Shown: one piece after another, positions 19,128 to 28,412 of the stretch
How the letters are laid out: every line of letters begins with the position of its first letter
Numbering within the stretch: position 1 is the stretch's first letter
NCBI RefSeq assembly: GCF_030161235.1
Contig: NZ_BSPW01000021.1
Coordinates: 174,264-238,263 of the forward strand
DNA from: Vibrio zhanjiangensis
GTDB lineage: Bacteria; Pseudomonadota; Gammaproteobacteria; Enterobacterales; Vibrionaceae
Length of the DNA: 64,000 bases
Direction: 5' to 3'
Made by a program: the position numbers and the translations under genes
The notes under the pieces: generated by a model
The model's input: only the letters and a program-made list of their open reading frames with translations
What the model was told of the DNA's origin: nothing
Database searches by the model: none

Positions 19128-19469
19128 CTACTGGGTAATATAGAGGATAAATCCGATCCAGCTTAAAATCAGCAATATCCACGGGATAAGAGCAGACTTT
19201 GAGCTGCCATCCGATGAGTGACTATTCCCAATATGAGGTTGCTGCTCGGCATCGATTTGAGCCAGTTTACTTTTTTGGGCTTTCTTTTTCGCTTTATCGG
19301 CTTGACGAGCCTTTTCTTTGTGCTGCTTTTTATATTGTGCAATGCCTTTTTCTATGCCTTGAGCGATCAGTTTGGTTTGTTCTTTTGTCTGGCCGGGCTT
19401 TTGTGTGGCTTTTGCAATTCTCAATGCTTCTTGTTGAGTTTCAATTGAGGGAGGCGCTGCTTTTTTCAT
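19128..19469 (-). CDS. DUF2956 family protein
   Basis: A 113-residue protein of unknown function. The first 70 residues are very rich in Lys, Gln and Ala (AKATQKPGQTKEQTKLIA, then KQHKEKARQADKAKKK), probably a long charged helix. Residues about 93-110 (IPWILLILSWIGFILYI) form a single C-terminal membrane helix, so it is likely tail-anchored in the inner membrane with the basic part in the cytoplasm. This matches DUF2956 of Vibrio and Shewanella as I recall it. Confidence 0.8.
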   Translation of the reverse strand: MKKAAPPSIETQQEALRIAKATQKPGQTKEQTKLIAQGIEKGIAQYKKQHKEKARQADKAKKKAQKSKLAQIDAEQQPHIGNSHSSDGSSKSALIPWILLILSWIGFILYITQ

Positions 19470-19589
19470 CTGTTTTAGTATGAGTCAATCTTGGTGGTAG
19501 TATTCTAACACGGTTTAGTTTCATCAAGAGATAGCAATATAGGGTGAATAGTTTAAAGTGGTGGAAGTATTAATAGTTATGAAATTATC

Positions 19590-20051
19590 GTGCGATACAG
19601 TTTAGAGCAATATGACAAACATGGTTTTCTCAAGGCGCCGTTATGGCTATGGCTTGGTTGGTTGTTTCTCGCTAAAGCTTGGGTGATCTTCATTCTAGCG
19701 GGAGCAAGTAGGGAAAACGGTGCCCAAATTCTTGATATTCTTTATCCGGACCACCAGCTATTTTATTTTGATCTTTTTATGGGGTTGCCCAGTTTGATGT
19801 TAATGTGGGCCATTGGTTTGCGAAGTCCGGATAGGCCTTGGTTAAATAAAGCCATTGGTATTACTAGATTATTGACCTTAGCCATAGCCGCGGGACAATT
19901 TACTCAAACTATTTACCACGTTTATCTTGAACACGGCGCCTTTCGATGGTCTAACGCCGTCACCCTTATCATCTTGTTATGGTTTATGCTTTATACCTAC
20001 AAGAGTCGTCATGTGAGAGATTGTTTGGCCAACAAGCCTACAAACAGTTAA
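19590..20051 (+). CDS. DUF2919 family membrane protein (YfeZ-like)
   Basis: Integral membrane protein of 153 residues with four predicted helices (about 18-37, 58-76, 88-106 and 120-137) and short loops. The start MRYSLEQYDKHGFLKAPLWLWL is typical of the family. Function is unknown. It begins at GTG 19590 with a poor ribosome site, so the exact start is uncertain. In E. coli yfeZ is next to the DyP-peroxidase gene yfeX, as here, which supports both assignments. Confidence 0.85.
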   Translation: MRYSLEQYDKHGFLKAPLWLWLGWLFLAKAWVIFILAGASRENGAQILDILYPDHQLFYFDLFMGLPSLMLMWAIGLRSPDRPWLNKAIGITRLLTLAIAAGQFTQTIYHVYLEHGAFRWSNAVTLIILLWFMLYTYKSRHVRDCLANKPTNS

Positions 20052-20112
20052 AAGAATATAATTGCAATAACCGCAATACACTGAGTCATTTTTTAGATGT
20101 GAGGAAATAACC

Positions 20113-21021
20113 ATGCCGAACCCTCAAAGTGCCATTCTTCCTGAAGCGAGTCCTTTCGCTCAGTACACTTTGTTGAAAGTGAAGCAAAATCAAGCAGAAG
20201 TTTTAAAGCAGCTACAATCACTGCCTGCTTTGGTTGAAGAACTTAATAGCCAACAAACTGGCGCAGATTTAATGCTTTCGATTGCTTTTACCCGATCTTT
20301 TTGGCGTCAGCTTAATGGCCCTATTCCAGATGAATTAGTCGATTTCTGTCAGCTAGGTGAAGGGGATATGTTGGCACCCAGCACGGATGTTGATGTGTTA
20401 ATACATTGCCACTCAACACGCCACGACCTACATGTCCATCTGCTGTGCAAATTATTTGAGAAAATTGCTGAGTATGTTTCAGTCGTGGATGAGACTTATG
20501 GCTACCGCTATTTAGATGCCCGTGATATGACAGGGTTTATCGATGGTACCGAAAACCCACATGGTAAACAGCGTCATGAAGTGGCTATTGTTCCCGAAGG
20601 CCACTTTGTGGGGGGGAGCTATGTTATGGTGCAGCGTTTTGCGCACAACTTACCTGCATGGAATCGACTTAACGTTTCTGCTCAAGAAAAAGTCATCGGG
20701 CGTACCAAGACTGACTCTATCGAATTAGATAATGTACCCGCAGCCTCTCACGTAGGACGAGTTGATATTAAAGAAGAGGGGAAAGGGCTTAAGATTGTCC
20801 GCCACAGCTTACCTTATGGCACGATATCCGGAGACCACGGACTGCTATTTATTGCTTATTGTCATACATTACATAACTTTAAAGCTATGTTAGAAAGCAT
20901 GTACGGCGTAACCGACGGTAAGTATGATCAACTGCTGCGTTTTTCACAGGCCGTGACAGGCGCCTATTTCTTCGCACCGTCTGACACAATGCTGCAAACA
21001 TTGAAGATAAAGTCAATGTAA
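20113..21021 (+). CDS. DyP-type haem peroxidase (YfeX-like)
   Basis: Cytoplasmic dye-decolourising-type peroxidase of 302 residues that binds haem b. It has the distal GxxDG-type motif TGFIDGTENPHG with catalytic Asp (about residue 143), and the proximal haem-ligand His in VRHSLPYGT (about residue 232-236), followed by LLFIAYC. Class B DyP length. The YfeX group has been linked to porphyrinogen oxidation and, controversially, to iron release from haem. ATG 20113 has GAGGAA upstream, and a strong terminator follows. Confidence 0.92.
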   Translation: MPNPQSAILPEASPFAQYTLLKVKQNQAEVLKQLQSLPALVEELNSQQTGADLMLSIAFTRSFWRQLNGPIPDELVDFCQLGEGDMLAPSTDVDVLIHCHSTRHDLHVHLLCKLFEKIAEYVSVVDETYGYRYLDARDMTGFIDGTENPHGKQRHEVAIVPEGHFVGGSYVMVQRFAHNLPAWNRLNVSAQEKVIGRTKTDSIELDNVPAASHVGRVDIKEEGKGLKIVRHSLPYGTISGDHGLLFIAYCHTLHNFKAMLESMYGVTDGKYDQLLRFSQAVTGAYFFAPSDTMLQTLKIKSM

Positions 21022-21040
21022 AACCACGTTCAATTCAATC

Positions 21041-21070
21041 AAGCCGAACCTTAGTGTTCGGCTTGTTATT
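21041..21070 (+). terminator. Rho-independent terminator after the peroxidase gene
   Basis: AAGCCGAAC (21041-21049) pairs with GTTCGGCTT (21056-21064), loop of 6, followed by a T-rich tract. It starts 20 nt after the peroxidase stop codon. Confidence 0.85.
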
Positions 21071-21173
21071 ATTTTGTGCGGGTGATATCACTTCACTCTT
21101 ATAGAAGAGGTTATTTAACGTTATGTTATTTATAATGTTTAACCTTATATTTCATGATTGGAAGTGCAGGTTT

Positions 21174-21926
21174 ATGGACAATTCTAAAGTGGTGATTGTG
21201 ACTGGTGGCGGCCGTGGTATCGGCGCGGCAACTGCGAAGCTTTTTTCTTATCATGGTTATGCCGTTTGCATTAATTACAAGTCTAACTCTAACGCGGCGA
21301 CTGCCCTTGCCAATGAGATTAACTTAAGTGGTGGACGTTGCATTGCTGTGCAAGCAGATGTTTCTCAAGAGGTAGATGTTTGCCGTTTGTTTAAGGTAGT
21401 CGATAAAGAACTCGGTTCATTGGCTGTTCTTGTTAATAACGCAGGAGTTTTGCAAAAGCAGATGCGTTTGGATGAAATGAACGCTGAACGAATAAACACC
21501 ATTTTGACCAACAATGTAACGAGTTATTTTTTATGTTGTAAAGAGGCCGTTAAGAGAATGTCGACCCTTAATGGAGGGACAGGTGGCGTTATCGTTAATG
21601 TTTCTTCCACAGCATCTCGAACCGGTTCTCCAAATGAATACATCGATTATGCTGCGTCGAAAGGCGCAATTGATACCTTAACCAAAGGTTTGTCCCTTGA
21701 AGTGGCAAAAGAGGGGATAAGAGTGAATTGTGTTCGCCCTGGGTTGATTCATACCCAAATGCACGCAGATGGTGGAGAGCCTGAGCGTGTCGATAGACTA
21801 AAAAGTCACATCCCAATGCAGCGAGGAGGCTTACCCGAGGAGGTCGCCGAAGCGATTTATTGGCTTGCGTGTGAAAAATCATCGTTTTCTACCGGCAACT
21901 ACTTGGATTTAGCGGGCGGCTTGTAG
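21174..21926 (+). CDS. Short-chain dehydrogenase/reductase (YgfF-like)
   Basis: NAD(P)-dependent oxidoreductase of 250 residues with unknown substrate. Cofactor motif TGGGRGIGAAT is at residues 10-20, NNAG near 88, and the catalytic set Ser (NVSSTAS), Tyr-x-x-x-Lys (YAASK, about 160-164) is complete. The C-terminal stretch SHIPMQRGGLPEEVAEAI and DLAGGL closely resembles E. coli YgfF. ATG 21174 is chosen because earlier in-frame codons would add 17 residues outside the Rossmann fold. It sits between the peroxidase and the first flagellin, with no obvious link to flagella. Confidence 0.88.
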   Translation: MDNSKVVIVTGGGRGIGAATAKLFSYHGYAVCINYKSNSNAATALANEINLSGGRCIAVQADVSQEVDVCRLFKVVDKELGSLAVLVNNAGVLQKQMRLDEMNAERINTILTNNVTSYFLCCKEAVKRMSTLNGGTGGVIVNVSSTASRTGSPNEYIDYAASKGAIDTLTKGLSLEVAKEGIRVNCVRPGLIHTQMHADGGEPERVDRLKSHIPMQRGGLPEEVAEAIYWLACEKSSFSTGNYLDLAGGL

Positions 21927-21937
21927 GCGATAAAAAA

Positions 21938-21964
21938 CTAAAGAAAATCTTTTATTGCCGATAT
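21938..21964 (+). promoter_or_regulatory. Sigma-28 promoter of the first flagellin gene
   Basis: CTAAAG (21938-21943) and GCCGATAT (21957-21964) match the FliA consensus, with the same spacing and the same preceding A-tract as at the pomAB promoter. A short inverted repeat, GTATTA (21967-21972) and TAATAC (21984-21989), follows in the leader. Confidence 0.8.
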
Positions 21965-22000
21965 AAGTATTAATCCTCATGAGTAATACAATCAAGCATT

Positions 22001-23134
22001 ATGGCCATCACTGTTAATACTAATGTCTCAGCTATGACGGCGCAACGGTATCTCACCAATGCAACCGATATGTTGAACCAATCTTTGGAGAGACTATCTT
22101 CAGGCTATCGTATTAACAGTGCCAAGGATGACGCGGCTGGTTTACAGATTTCCAATCGTCTGGAATCGCAAATGAGAGGTTTGAGTGTTGCGATGCGCAA
22201 TGCCAACGATGGAATATCCATCATGCAAACCGCCGAAGGCGCGATGAACGAGTCCACTAACATTTTGCAACGAATGCGCGACCTGTCTTTACAATCTGCA
22301 AACGGTTCAAATAGCCGCTCGGAAAGGCTGGCATTACAAGAAGAAATGGCAGCTTTGAATGATGAATTAAATAGAATCGCTGAAACTACCTCTTTTGGTG
22401 GTCGAAAATTGCTCAATGGCTCATTTTCGAGTTCTGCTTTCCAAATTGGTGCCAGTTCGGGAGAAGCGGTTCAAATATCGTTGAACAATATGCGTTCAGA
22501 TACTTTAGGCATGGGTGGGTTTAGTTATATTGCCGCTGGCAAAGCGGACAAAAATTGGCAAGTGAAACAAAATTCTGACGTTTTGACTCTGGACTATACC
22601 GATGCTTTTGGGCAGCAGGAGTCGATTCAGATTCAAGCGAAAGTGGGGGATGATATTGAAGAGCTGGCTACCTATATTAACGGTCAAACAACTAAGGTTT
22701 CAGCATCGGTCAATGAAGATGGTCAGTTGCAGCTCTTTATGGCAGGCAAAGAAACATCGGGCACCATTTCTTTTTCGGGTAGTTTAGCTAATGAATTACA
22801 AATGGGGCTAGTAGGCTACGAAGCGGTTGATAATCTCGATATTTCTGACGCTGGTGGTGCTCAGCGAGCGGTATCGGTCATTGACACCGCCTTACAGTAT
22901 GTTGATAGTCACCGAGCTGAGCTTGGAGCAATGCAGAACCGTTTTGGTCATGCCATCAGCAATCTAGGCAACATTAACGAAAACCTAGCTGCGTCGAATA
23001 GCCGCATTAAAGATACAGACTATGCAAAAGAAACAACCCAGATGGTCAAGCAACAGATCTTACAACAGGTCAGTGCTTCTATTCTTGCCCAAGCGAAACA
23101 ACAACCAAATCTTGCGCTTACGTTACTTGGTTAA
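22001..23134 (+). CDS. Flagellin (first of three; flaE position)
   Basis: Filament subunit exported by the flagellar type III system. 377 residues with the conserved N-terminal D0/D1 helices (residues 1-140, [34 protein letters not shown]) and C-terminal D1/D0 helices (about 285-377), ending NLALTLLG. The central part (about 170-280) differs from the next two flagellins. No signal peptide, as expected. The order before flaG matches V. cholerae flaE-flaD-flaB and V. parahaemolyticus flaF-flaB-flaA; I cannot settle the letter by eye. The ribosome site is poor, which may keep expression low. Confidence 0.95.
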   Translation: MAITVNTNVSAMTAQRYLTNATDMLNQSLERLSSGYRINSAKDDAAGLQISNRLESQMRGLSVAMRNANDGISIMQTAEGAMNESTNILQRMRDLSLQSANGSNSRSERLALQEEMAALNDELNRIAETTSFGGRKLLNGSFSSSAFQIGASSGEAVQISLNNMRSDTLGMGGFSYIAAGKADKNWQVKQNSDVLTLDYTDAFGQQESIQIQAKVGDDIEELATYINGQTTKVSASVNEDGQLQLFMAGKETSGTISFSGSLANELQMGLVGYEAVDNLDISDAGGAQRAVSVIDTALQYVDSHRAELGAMQNRFGHAISNLGNINENLAASNSRIKDTDYAKETTQMVKQQILQQVSASILAQAKQQPNLALTLLG

Positions 23135-23262
23135 GCGGAGTCTCCCTCTCGGCATCCTTTGTTAAAGCTTTAGTAAAAAAATTGTTTTTCTAATATTTTT
23201 TAAGCCTTGATCAAATTTCATCTCGTCAGCATGTTTTTTTCAAAAATAACGAAAAAAATTGC

Positions 23263-23289
23263 TCAAGGTTTTACAACCAGAGCCGTTAT
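23263..23289 (+). promoter_or_regulatory. Sigma-28 promoter of the second flagellin gene
   Basis: TCAA (23263-23266), exactly 15 nt, then GCCGTTAT (23282-23289), one mismatch in each half from the FliA consensus. It leaves a leader of about 75 nt before the flagellin start. Confidence 0.7.
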
Positions 23290-23313
23290 AAAAAGTAACT
23301 TTGAGAGAACTAC

Positions 23314-23358
23314 TTTGATTTTCCGAGACGTCGGGAATCGCAATACAGGAAAATCAAA
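23314..23358 (+). promoter_or_regulatory. Stem-loop in the leader of the second flagellin mRNA
   Basis: TTTGATTTTCC (23314-23324) and GGAAAATCAAA (23348-23358) are a perfect 11-bp inverted repeat with a 23-nt loop. The ribosome-binding GGAG begins 2 nt after the stem and the ATG is at 23372. A stable 5' hairpin next to the ribosome site may protect the mRNA or tune translation. Confidence 0.65.
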
Positions 23359-23371
23359 CGGAGAAATCACC

Positions 23372-24505
23372 ATGGCAGTGAATGTAAACACCAACGTAGC
23401 AGCAATGACAGCACAGCGTTACCTAAACAGCGCAAACAATGCGCAGCAAACTTCAATGGAACGCCTATCTTCAGGTTTTAAGATTAACAGTGCAAAAGAT
23501 GATGCAGCGGGTCTCCAAATCTCAAACAGATTAACTTCTCAGAGCAGAGGCCTACATGTAGCGGTTCGTAATGCTAATGACGGTATTTCGATTGCTCAGA
23601 CTGCAGAAGGTGCAATGAACGAAAGCACCAATATTTTGCAACGTATTCGTGACCTATCTCTTCAAGCGGCAAACGGCTCTAATTCAAAATCTGAGCGAAT
23701 TGCACTACAAGAGGAAGTGACGGCGCTTAATGATGAACTCAATCGTATCGCGGAAACGACATCGTTTGGTGGTAACAGACTACTTAACGGTACTTATTCA
23801 ACCAGAGCTTTTCAAATTGGTTCGAACAGTGGTGAAGCGGTCATGTTAACTCTTAACAACATGCGTTCTGACAATGTTGGCATGGGAGGCGGCATGTACC
23901 ACGCTGCAAACGGTAAAGACAAAGATTGGGTTGTCGAAGCTGGTACTAATGATATCACTATGGACCTTGTTGATAATGAGGGTAACGCACAGACCATTAC
24001 TATCAACACAAAAGTCGGTGATGATATTGAAGAAGTGGCTACCTACATCAATGGTCAAACAGAGCTAGTCAGTGCTTCAGTGGACGGCGAGGGTAAGCTA
24101 CAAATCTTCGCTGGTACAGATAAAGTGCAAGGTGACGTGACCTTTAGTGGTGCTCTAGCGGGCGACTTGAATATGGGACCAAGAGAAGCGGTGACGGTTG
24201 ATACTATTGATGTAACAACCGTGGGCGGCGCTCAGGAATCGGTGGCAATTGTAGATTCAGCTTTAAAATATGTTGATAGTCATCGTGCGGAACTCGGTGC
24301 TTTCCAAAACCGATTCACACATGCAATCACTAACTTGGATAATATCAACGAGAATGTGAATGCATCGAAGAGCCGAATTAAAGATACCGACTTTGCCAAA
24401 GAGACAACGGCATTGACCAAGTCGCAGATTCTATCTCAAGCGTCCAGTTCAATCTTGGCTCAGGCAAAAGAAACACCAAATACTGCGCTAAACCTTCTTG
24501 GCTAA
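23372..24505 (+). CDS. Flagellin (second of three; flaD position)
   Basis: Filament subunit, 377 residues, with near-identical D0/D1 ends to its two neighbours ([20 protein letters not shown] at the start, NTALNLLG at the end) and a diverged middle ([20 protein letters not shown]). An open frame extends upstream to 23207, but those 55 codons cross the promoter and leader; ATG 23372 preceded by CGGAG is the real start because it aligns with the other flagellins. It has its own sigma-28 promoter and terminator, so it is a single-gene transcript. Confidence 0.96.
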   Translation: MAVNVNTNVAAMTAQRYLNSANNAQQTSMERLSSGFKINSAKDDAAGLQISNRLTSQSRGLHVAVRNANDGISIAQTAEGAMNESTNILQRIRDLSLQAANGSNSKSERIALQEEVTALNDELNRIAETTSFGGNRLLNGTYSTRAFQIGSNSGEAVMLTLNNMRSDNVGMGGGMYHAANGKDKDWVVEAGTNDITMDLVDNEGNAQTITINTKVGDDIEEVATYINGQTELVSASVDGEGKLQIFAGTDKVQGDVTFSGALAGDLNMGPREAVTVDTIDVTTVGGAQESVAIVDSALKYVDSHRAELGAFQNRFTHAITNLDNINENVNASKSRIKDTDFAKETTALTKSQILSQASSSILAQAKETPNTALNLLG

Positions 24506-24520
24506 ACTCAAAATACGCTA

Positions 24521-24549
24521 AAAAATCCAGCTTAGGCTGGATTTTTTTT
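24521..24549 (+). terminator. Rho-independent terminator of the second flagellin
   Basis: AAAAATCCAGC (24521-24531) pairs with GCTGGATTTTT (24536-24546) around a TTAG loop, followed by more T to 24549. Very strong intrinsic terminator 15 nt after the stop. Confidence 0.95.
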
Positions 24550-24625
24550 GCGTGTTAATTAACTGATTTAAATTGAATTTGTTGCTTGCTTACTCGATTT
24601 GAAATTTTTTTTTCAAATTTTTCTC

Positions 24626-24652
24626 TAAAGGATATATTTGCTCAGCCGTTAA
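24626..24652 (+). promoter_or_regulatory. Sigma-28 promoter of the third flagellin gene
   Basis: TAAA (24626-24629), 15 nt, GCCGTTAA (24645-24652): the best FliA match in the window, with one mismatch from consensus. It gives a leader of about 75 nt. Confidence 0.85.
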
Positions 24653-24697
24653 CAAGACTGAGAGAAATGAGATGTGCCAAAGCGAGGTGAGAGACGC

Positions 24698-24727
24698 TAA
24701 GGTGCATCACCCTTAATGCCTAAGGAG
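24698..24727 (+). promoter_or_regulatory. Leader of the third flagellin with two mutually exclusive hairpins over the ribosome site
   Basis: TAAGGTG (24698-24704) can pair with CACC(C)TTA (24708-24715, one bulge). The same CCTTA (24711-24715) can instead pair with TAAGG (24721-24725), which holds the ribosome site AAGGAG (24722-24727). The two structures share CCTTA and so exclude each other. A switch is only an inference. Confidence 0.45.
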
Positions 24728-24733
24728 ATCAGT

Positions 24734-25867
24734 ATGGCAATTAACGTAAACACCAATGTGTCTGCGATGACTGCTCAGCGATACCTTAATGGTTCGTCTG
24801 ACGGCATGCAGAGGTCCATGGAGCGTCTATCGTCGGGGTACAAAATTAACAGTTCCCGAGATGATGCAGCAGGACTTCAAATATCAAACCGTTTAACATC
24901 GCAAAGTCGTGGTTTGGACATGGCGGTGAAAAATGCAAATGATGGTATCTCTATTGCACAAACCGCAGAAGGTGCAATGAATGAGACCACCAACATCCTC
25001 CAGCGTATGCGGGACCTATCACTTCAATCGTCAAATGGTTCGAACTCACGTTCGGAACGTCTTGCGATTCAAGAAGAGGTGGCTGCACTTAACAATGAAC
25101 TCAACCGTATTGCCGAGACGACTTCTTTCGGTGGTAACAAACTTTTGAACGGTACTTATGGTAGCCAATCTTTCCAGATTGGGGCAGGTTCGGGTGAGGC
25201 TGTTATGCTCACTATGGGCAATATGCGCTCTGATAATGAGGGGATGGGCGGCAAAGCCTATATCGCTCAAGCAGGACAAGCGACGGATTGGACTGTATCT
25301 CAGGGATCAACCGATTTAACACTGGACTATACTGATGTATATGGCGATGCGCAGCAGCTAACCATTAATGCGAAAGTGGGCGATGATATTGAGCAGCTCG
25401 CCACCTACATTAATGGTCAAAGCCAAGATATTAAGGCATCTGTTGGCGAGGAAGGGAAATTGCAACTTTTTGCATCCAATAACCGAGTTGCTTCTGATGT
25501 GACTATTGGTGGTGCTTTAGGCGGAGAAATCGGTTTTGGAGCGGCAGAAAATAGAACGGTTGCTGATGTTGATGTCTCTACTGTCGCAGGGTCGCAAATG
25601 GCCGTTTCCATTATAGACGGTGCTTTGACGACGGTGGATAGTCAGCGTGCGGAACTGGGTGCATTCCAGAACCGGTTTGGTCATGCTATCAGTAACTTGG
25701 ATAATATTAACGAGAATGTTAACTCTTCTCGTAGCCGTATCCGAGATACTGATTATGCAAAAGAAACGACTCAGATGACTAAGTCGCAGATTTTGCAGCA
25801 AGCGAGTACTTCTGTGCTAGCGCAGGCCAAACAGTCACCATCAGCAGCTCTTAGCTTATTAGGTTAA
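24734..25867 (+). CDS. Flagellin (third of three; flaB position)
   Basis: Filament subunit of 377 residues, the same length as both neighbours. Starts [20 protein letters not shown]; ends SAALSLLG. The middle ([20 protein letters not shown] onwards) is diverged. ATG 24734 follows AAGGAG and aligns with the other flagellins; an in-frame ATG 18 nt upstream would add six residues. After the stop a hairpin (25896-25910, GGTAAC/GTTACC) precedes flaG without a T-tract, so flaG may be read through at reduced level. Confidence 0.96.
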   Translation: MAINVNTNVSAMTAQRYLNGSSDGMQRSMERLSSGYKINSSRDDAAGLQISNRLTSQSRGLDMAVKNANDGISIAQTAEGAMNETTNILQRMRDLSLQSSNGSNSRSERLAIQEEVAALNNELNRIAETTSFGGNKLLNGTYGSQSFQIGAGSGEAVMLTMGNMRSDNEGMGGKAYIAQAGQATDWTVSQGSTDLTLDYTDVYGDAQQLTINAKVGDDIEQLATYINGQSQDIKASVGEEGKLQLFASNNRVASDVTIGGALGGEIGFGAAENRTVADVDVSTVAGSQMAVSIIDGALTTVDSQRAELGAFQNRFGHAISNLDNINENVNSSRSRIRDTDYAKETTQMTKSQILQQASTSVLAQAKQSPSAALSLLG

Positions 25868-25938
25868 TCGATAGGTTCGAACGAGCTTATTGGTAGGTAA
25901 CTGAGTTACCGACCTATTAAGGTGGAAGGGAGATTGTT

Positions 25939-26367
25939 ATGGAAATACCATCCAACACATCGAACATCCAGCCTTACGGCTCAGAAAGTGGCACTAAAGT
26001 TGCTTCAAAGTATGGTGGTGCACAACAAGTTTCCTCGCGTAAAGAACAGGTTTCTACGGCCGAGGTGAGAGAACAAGCAGCTCAAGCTGTTGAACAAGCA
26101 ATAGAAGCGTCTCAACAACGTGAAAAGCTTAACAGGGAAGAGCGGCAACGTATGGTACAGCAAATGAATGATTTCATTTCGTCCATAAACACTGGCCTAT
26201 CTTTTCGGGTCGATGAAGAGTCGGGAAGAGATGTAGTAACCATTTATGAAGCGGATACTGGTGATATTATTCGTCAGATACCCGATGAGGAAATGTTAGC
26301 AATACTGCGACGCCTGCGTGATCAGACAGCTCGATATTCGTCGGGACTTTTGAACCACACAGTGTGA
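25939..26367 (+). CDS. flaG: FlaG family flagellar protein
   Basis: A 142-residue flagellar protein that influences filament length in related bacteria; mechanism unclear. The N-terminal half is polar (EQVSTAEVREQAAQAVEQAIE). The C-terminal half holds the conserved domain: LSFRVDEESGRDVVTIYEADTGDIIRQIPDEEML. It begins 71 nt after the third flagellin with GGAAGGGAG before ATG 25939, and fliD follows 20 nt later. I saw no separate sigma-54 or sigma-28 site in front of it. Confidence 0.92.
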   Translation: MEIPSNTSNIQPYGSESGTKVASKYGGAQQVSSRKEQVSTAEVREQAAQAVEQAIEASQQREKLNREERQRMVQQMNDFISSINTGLSFRVDEESGRDVVTIYEADTGDIIRQIPDEEMLAILRRLRDQTARYSSGLLNHTV

Positions 26368-26387
26368 TCGTATTTTGAGGTGATTGA

Positions 26388-28412
26388 ATGAGCTTTGGCC
26401 CCGTAGGGATGAATTCTGGCATGGATATCAATGCCATGGTCAACAAAGTTGTTGATTCGGAGCGTGTTCCTAAGCAGCAGCGAATCGATAGCGAGCGTGA
26501 CAAAATTGATTCCAGTATCAGTGCCTACGGTCGGCTCAGAGAGTCGTTGGATACGATGAAAAACTTGATGGTGAGTTTTCGTCAAGAGAAAGCTTTTGCC
26601 GCCAGAAAGGTTGAATCGACAGATGAGACCGTCGTGTCTGCGACAGCAACCACTGAAGCTATCGCTGGTAGATATGCTATTGATGTGTTGCAGCTTGCCC
26701 AGAGTCATAAAATTGCATCTGATGTATTACCTAAAGATGCTAAATTTGGCCCGGGTAAGCTGCAGATTTCTCTAAATAATAAAGACTTTACAATCCAAGT
26801 AAAAAACAATTCAAAGCTGACGGATATTGTCCGCAGTATCAATGAAAATAAAGCCAACCCAGGTGTTCGAGCCTCAGTGATCAACGATGTTGAAGGCCCA
26901 CGCCTGATTGTTGCATCGAGTAATTCAGGTGAAAAAAATGCGCTCACTTTGAGTGCAGAAGCGGAACCAAACAACCTGCTTAAAAGACTCGAGTACAAAA
27001 CCCTAGAGCAAAGAGTTAAAGATCTCGAACAAGCGCGGGCAACGGCGCAAGATCTAATCAAGCCGCTTACAGAAGACGAGCAGGCTGTCGCGGATAGGAT
27101 TGCAGAAAACAATATTAAAGCGGCAAAACTTGTCGATCAAGAGATTGCCGATGCTTCAAAACAGGCGGCAATAGCTGTCGATCCCAATGCAGCTAAAGAT
27201 GCAAGCGCGGGTAATGAGTTGTCCGACGTCGCAGCCGTTGCAGCTGCGGCTGCGGGTACTCAAGCCAATAAATATCTTAAGCCTGAAGAGAGAATACCCG
27301 GTTGGACAGATACCGCATCAGGTACATTACTGGACTCATATTGGGAACCAGAACCTCAGCTTGATGCCAAAGCACTAGAAAAAGCGCCCGATATTCCCGG
27401 TTGGAGTCCATCCGCTTCTGGAACGTTGACCGACTCTTATGTGACGCCTAAAGAAGCTCAAGCGGTTCTTGAAGCTAAGCAGGCTGAAATTGAACAAAAA
27501 CTGGCTCAGGAAAAAGCAGAGCTGGATGCAAAAGTATCTTCTGGAGAATTAACGCCTGAAGAAGCAAAACAAATTGAGCTTGCCAAATTGCCTCAAGAAG
27601 AAAGAGAATATTTGGAACGTTTAGACAAAGCACAAGCCGACTTACAGTCGGCTCAGGAATCTTTCGACGCCTATCGAGGTATGACACAGGTTCAAGCTGC
27701 GCAAGATTCAAAAGTGCTACTTGATGGTGTTGCGCAACTTTCTAGTGATAATAATATTATTGAAGATGCAATTGAAGGCGTTGATCTAACGTTAAAAGGG
27801 CGTTCAGACAAGAATAAAGCGCCTTCTGAAATCGATATCGAATATGACCGCCAGCGAGTGCGTGATGATATTGAGCAGTTTGTAGCAGCCTATAATCAGT
27901 TTTACCAGATATCTAAAGAGTTGGCGGGTGTTGATCCTAGAACAGGGCAGGCTGGCCCACTAGCAGGAGAGAGCGTTGTCCGTAACGCTGATTCTAGGCT
28001 GAAATCGGTTTTCTCTGCGCGCATAGAACCGGCATCCGAGGAGTTAAAGACACTCACTGAATTTGGTATTGCGACCACTCGGCAAGGAACCCTAGAAATC
28101 AACTATGATATGTTGGATCGACAAATCAACAAGAACTTCAATAAGTTGGAAGACTTTTTTGGAGGTAATCAGGGCTTTGCTAAGAAGGTAGAGGACGCCA
28201 TTCAAGGAATCACTGGCGTGACGGGAACACTCAGGACTCGTGAAAAGACCATGATTGATCGTAATTATAGCCTTAATGATGATCAGGCAGTTTTAGATAG
28301 ACGTATGGAGAGTCTTGAAAAGCGCACCCACGCCAAATTTACGGCAATGCAAGATGCGACAACAAATATGCAATCGCAATTAGCGAGTATGATGAATGCA
28401 CTTGGCGGATGA
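26388..28412 (+). CDS. fliD: Flagellar filament cap protein FliD (hook-associated protein 2)
   Basis: Forms the cap at the filament tip that guides flagellin folding. 674 residues. The N-terminal coiled region (MNSGMDINAMVNKVVDSERVPKQQ, DKIDSSISAYGRL) and the C-terminal domain (IDIEYDRQRVRDDIEQFVAAYNQF and LASMMNALGG) are typical. Between about residue 200 and 430 lies a long insert rich in Ala, Glu and Lys, not found in E. coli FliD (468 residues). Inside it, IPGWxxxASGTLxDSY occurs twice, at 303-318 and 336-351. The 3' end overlaps flaI by 17 nt. Confidence 0.95.
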   Translation: MSFGPVGMNSGMDINAMVNKVVDSERVPKQQRIDSERDKIDSSISAYGRLRESLDTMKNLMVSFRQEKAFAARKVESTDETVVSATATTEAIAGRYAIDVLQLAQSHKIASDVLPKDAKFGPGKLQISLNNKDFTIQVKNNSKLTDIVRSINENKANPGVRASVINDVEGPRLIVASSNSGEKNALTLSAEAEPNNLLKRLEYKTLEQRVKDLEQARATAQDLIKPLTEDEQAVADRIAENNIKAAKLVDQEIADASKQAAIAVDPNAAKDASAGNELSDVAAVAAAAAGTQANKYLKPEERIPGWTDTASGTLLDSYWEPEPQLDAKALEKAPDIPGWSPSASGTLTDSYVTPKEAQAVLEAKQAEIEQKLAQEKAELDAKVSSGELTPEEAKQIELAKLPQEEREYLERLDKAQADLQSAQESFDAYRGMTQVQAAQDSKVLLDGVAQLSSDNNIIEDAIEGVDLTLKGRSDKNKAPSEIDIEYDRQRVRDDIEQFVAAYNQFYQISKELAGVDPRTGQAGPLAGESVVRNADSRLKSVFSARIEPASEELKTLTEFGIATTRQGTLEINYDMLDRQINKNFNKLEDFFGGNQGFAKKVEDAIQGITGVTGTLRTREKTMIDRNYSLNDDQAVLDRRMESLEKRTHAKFTAMQDATTNMQSQLASMMNALGG

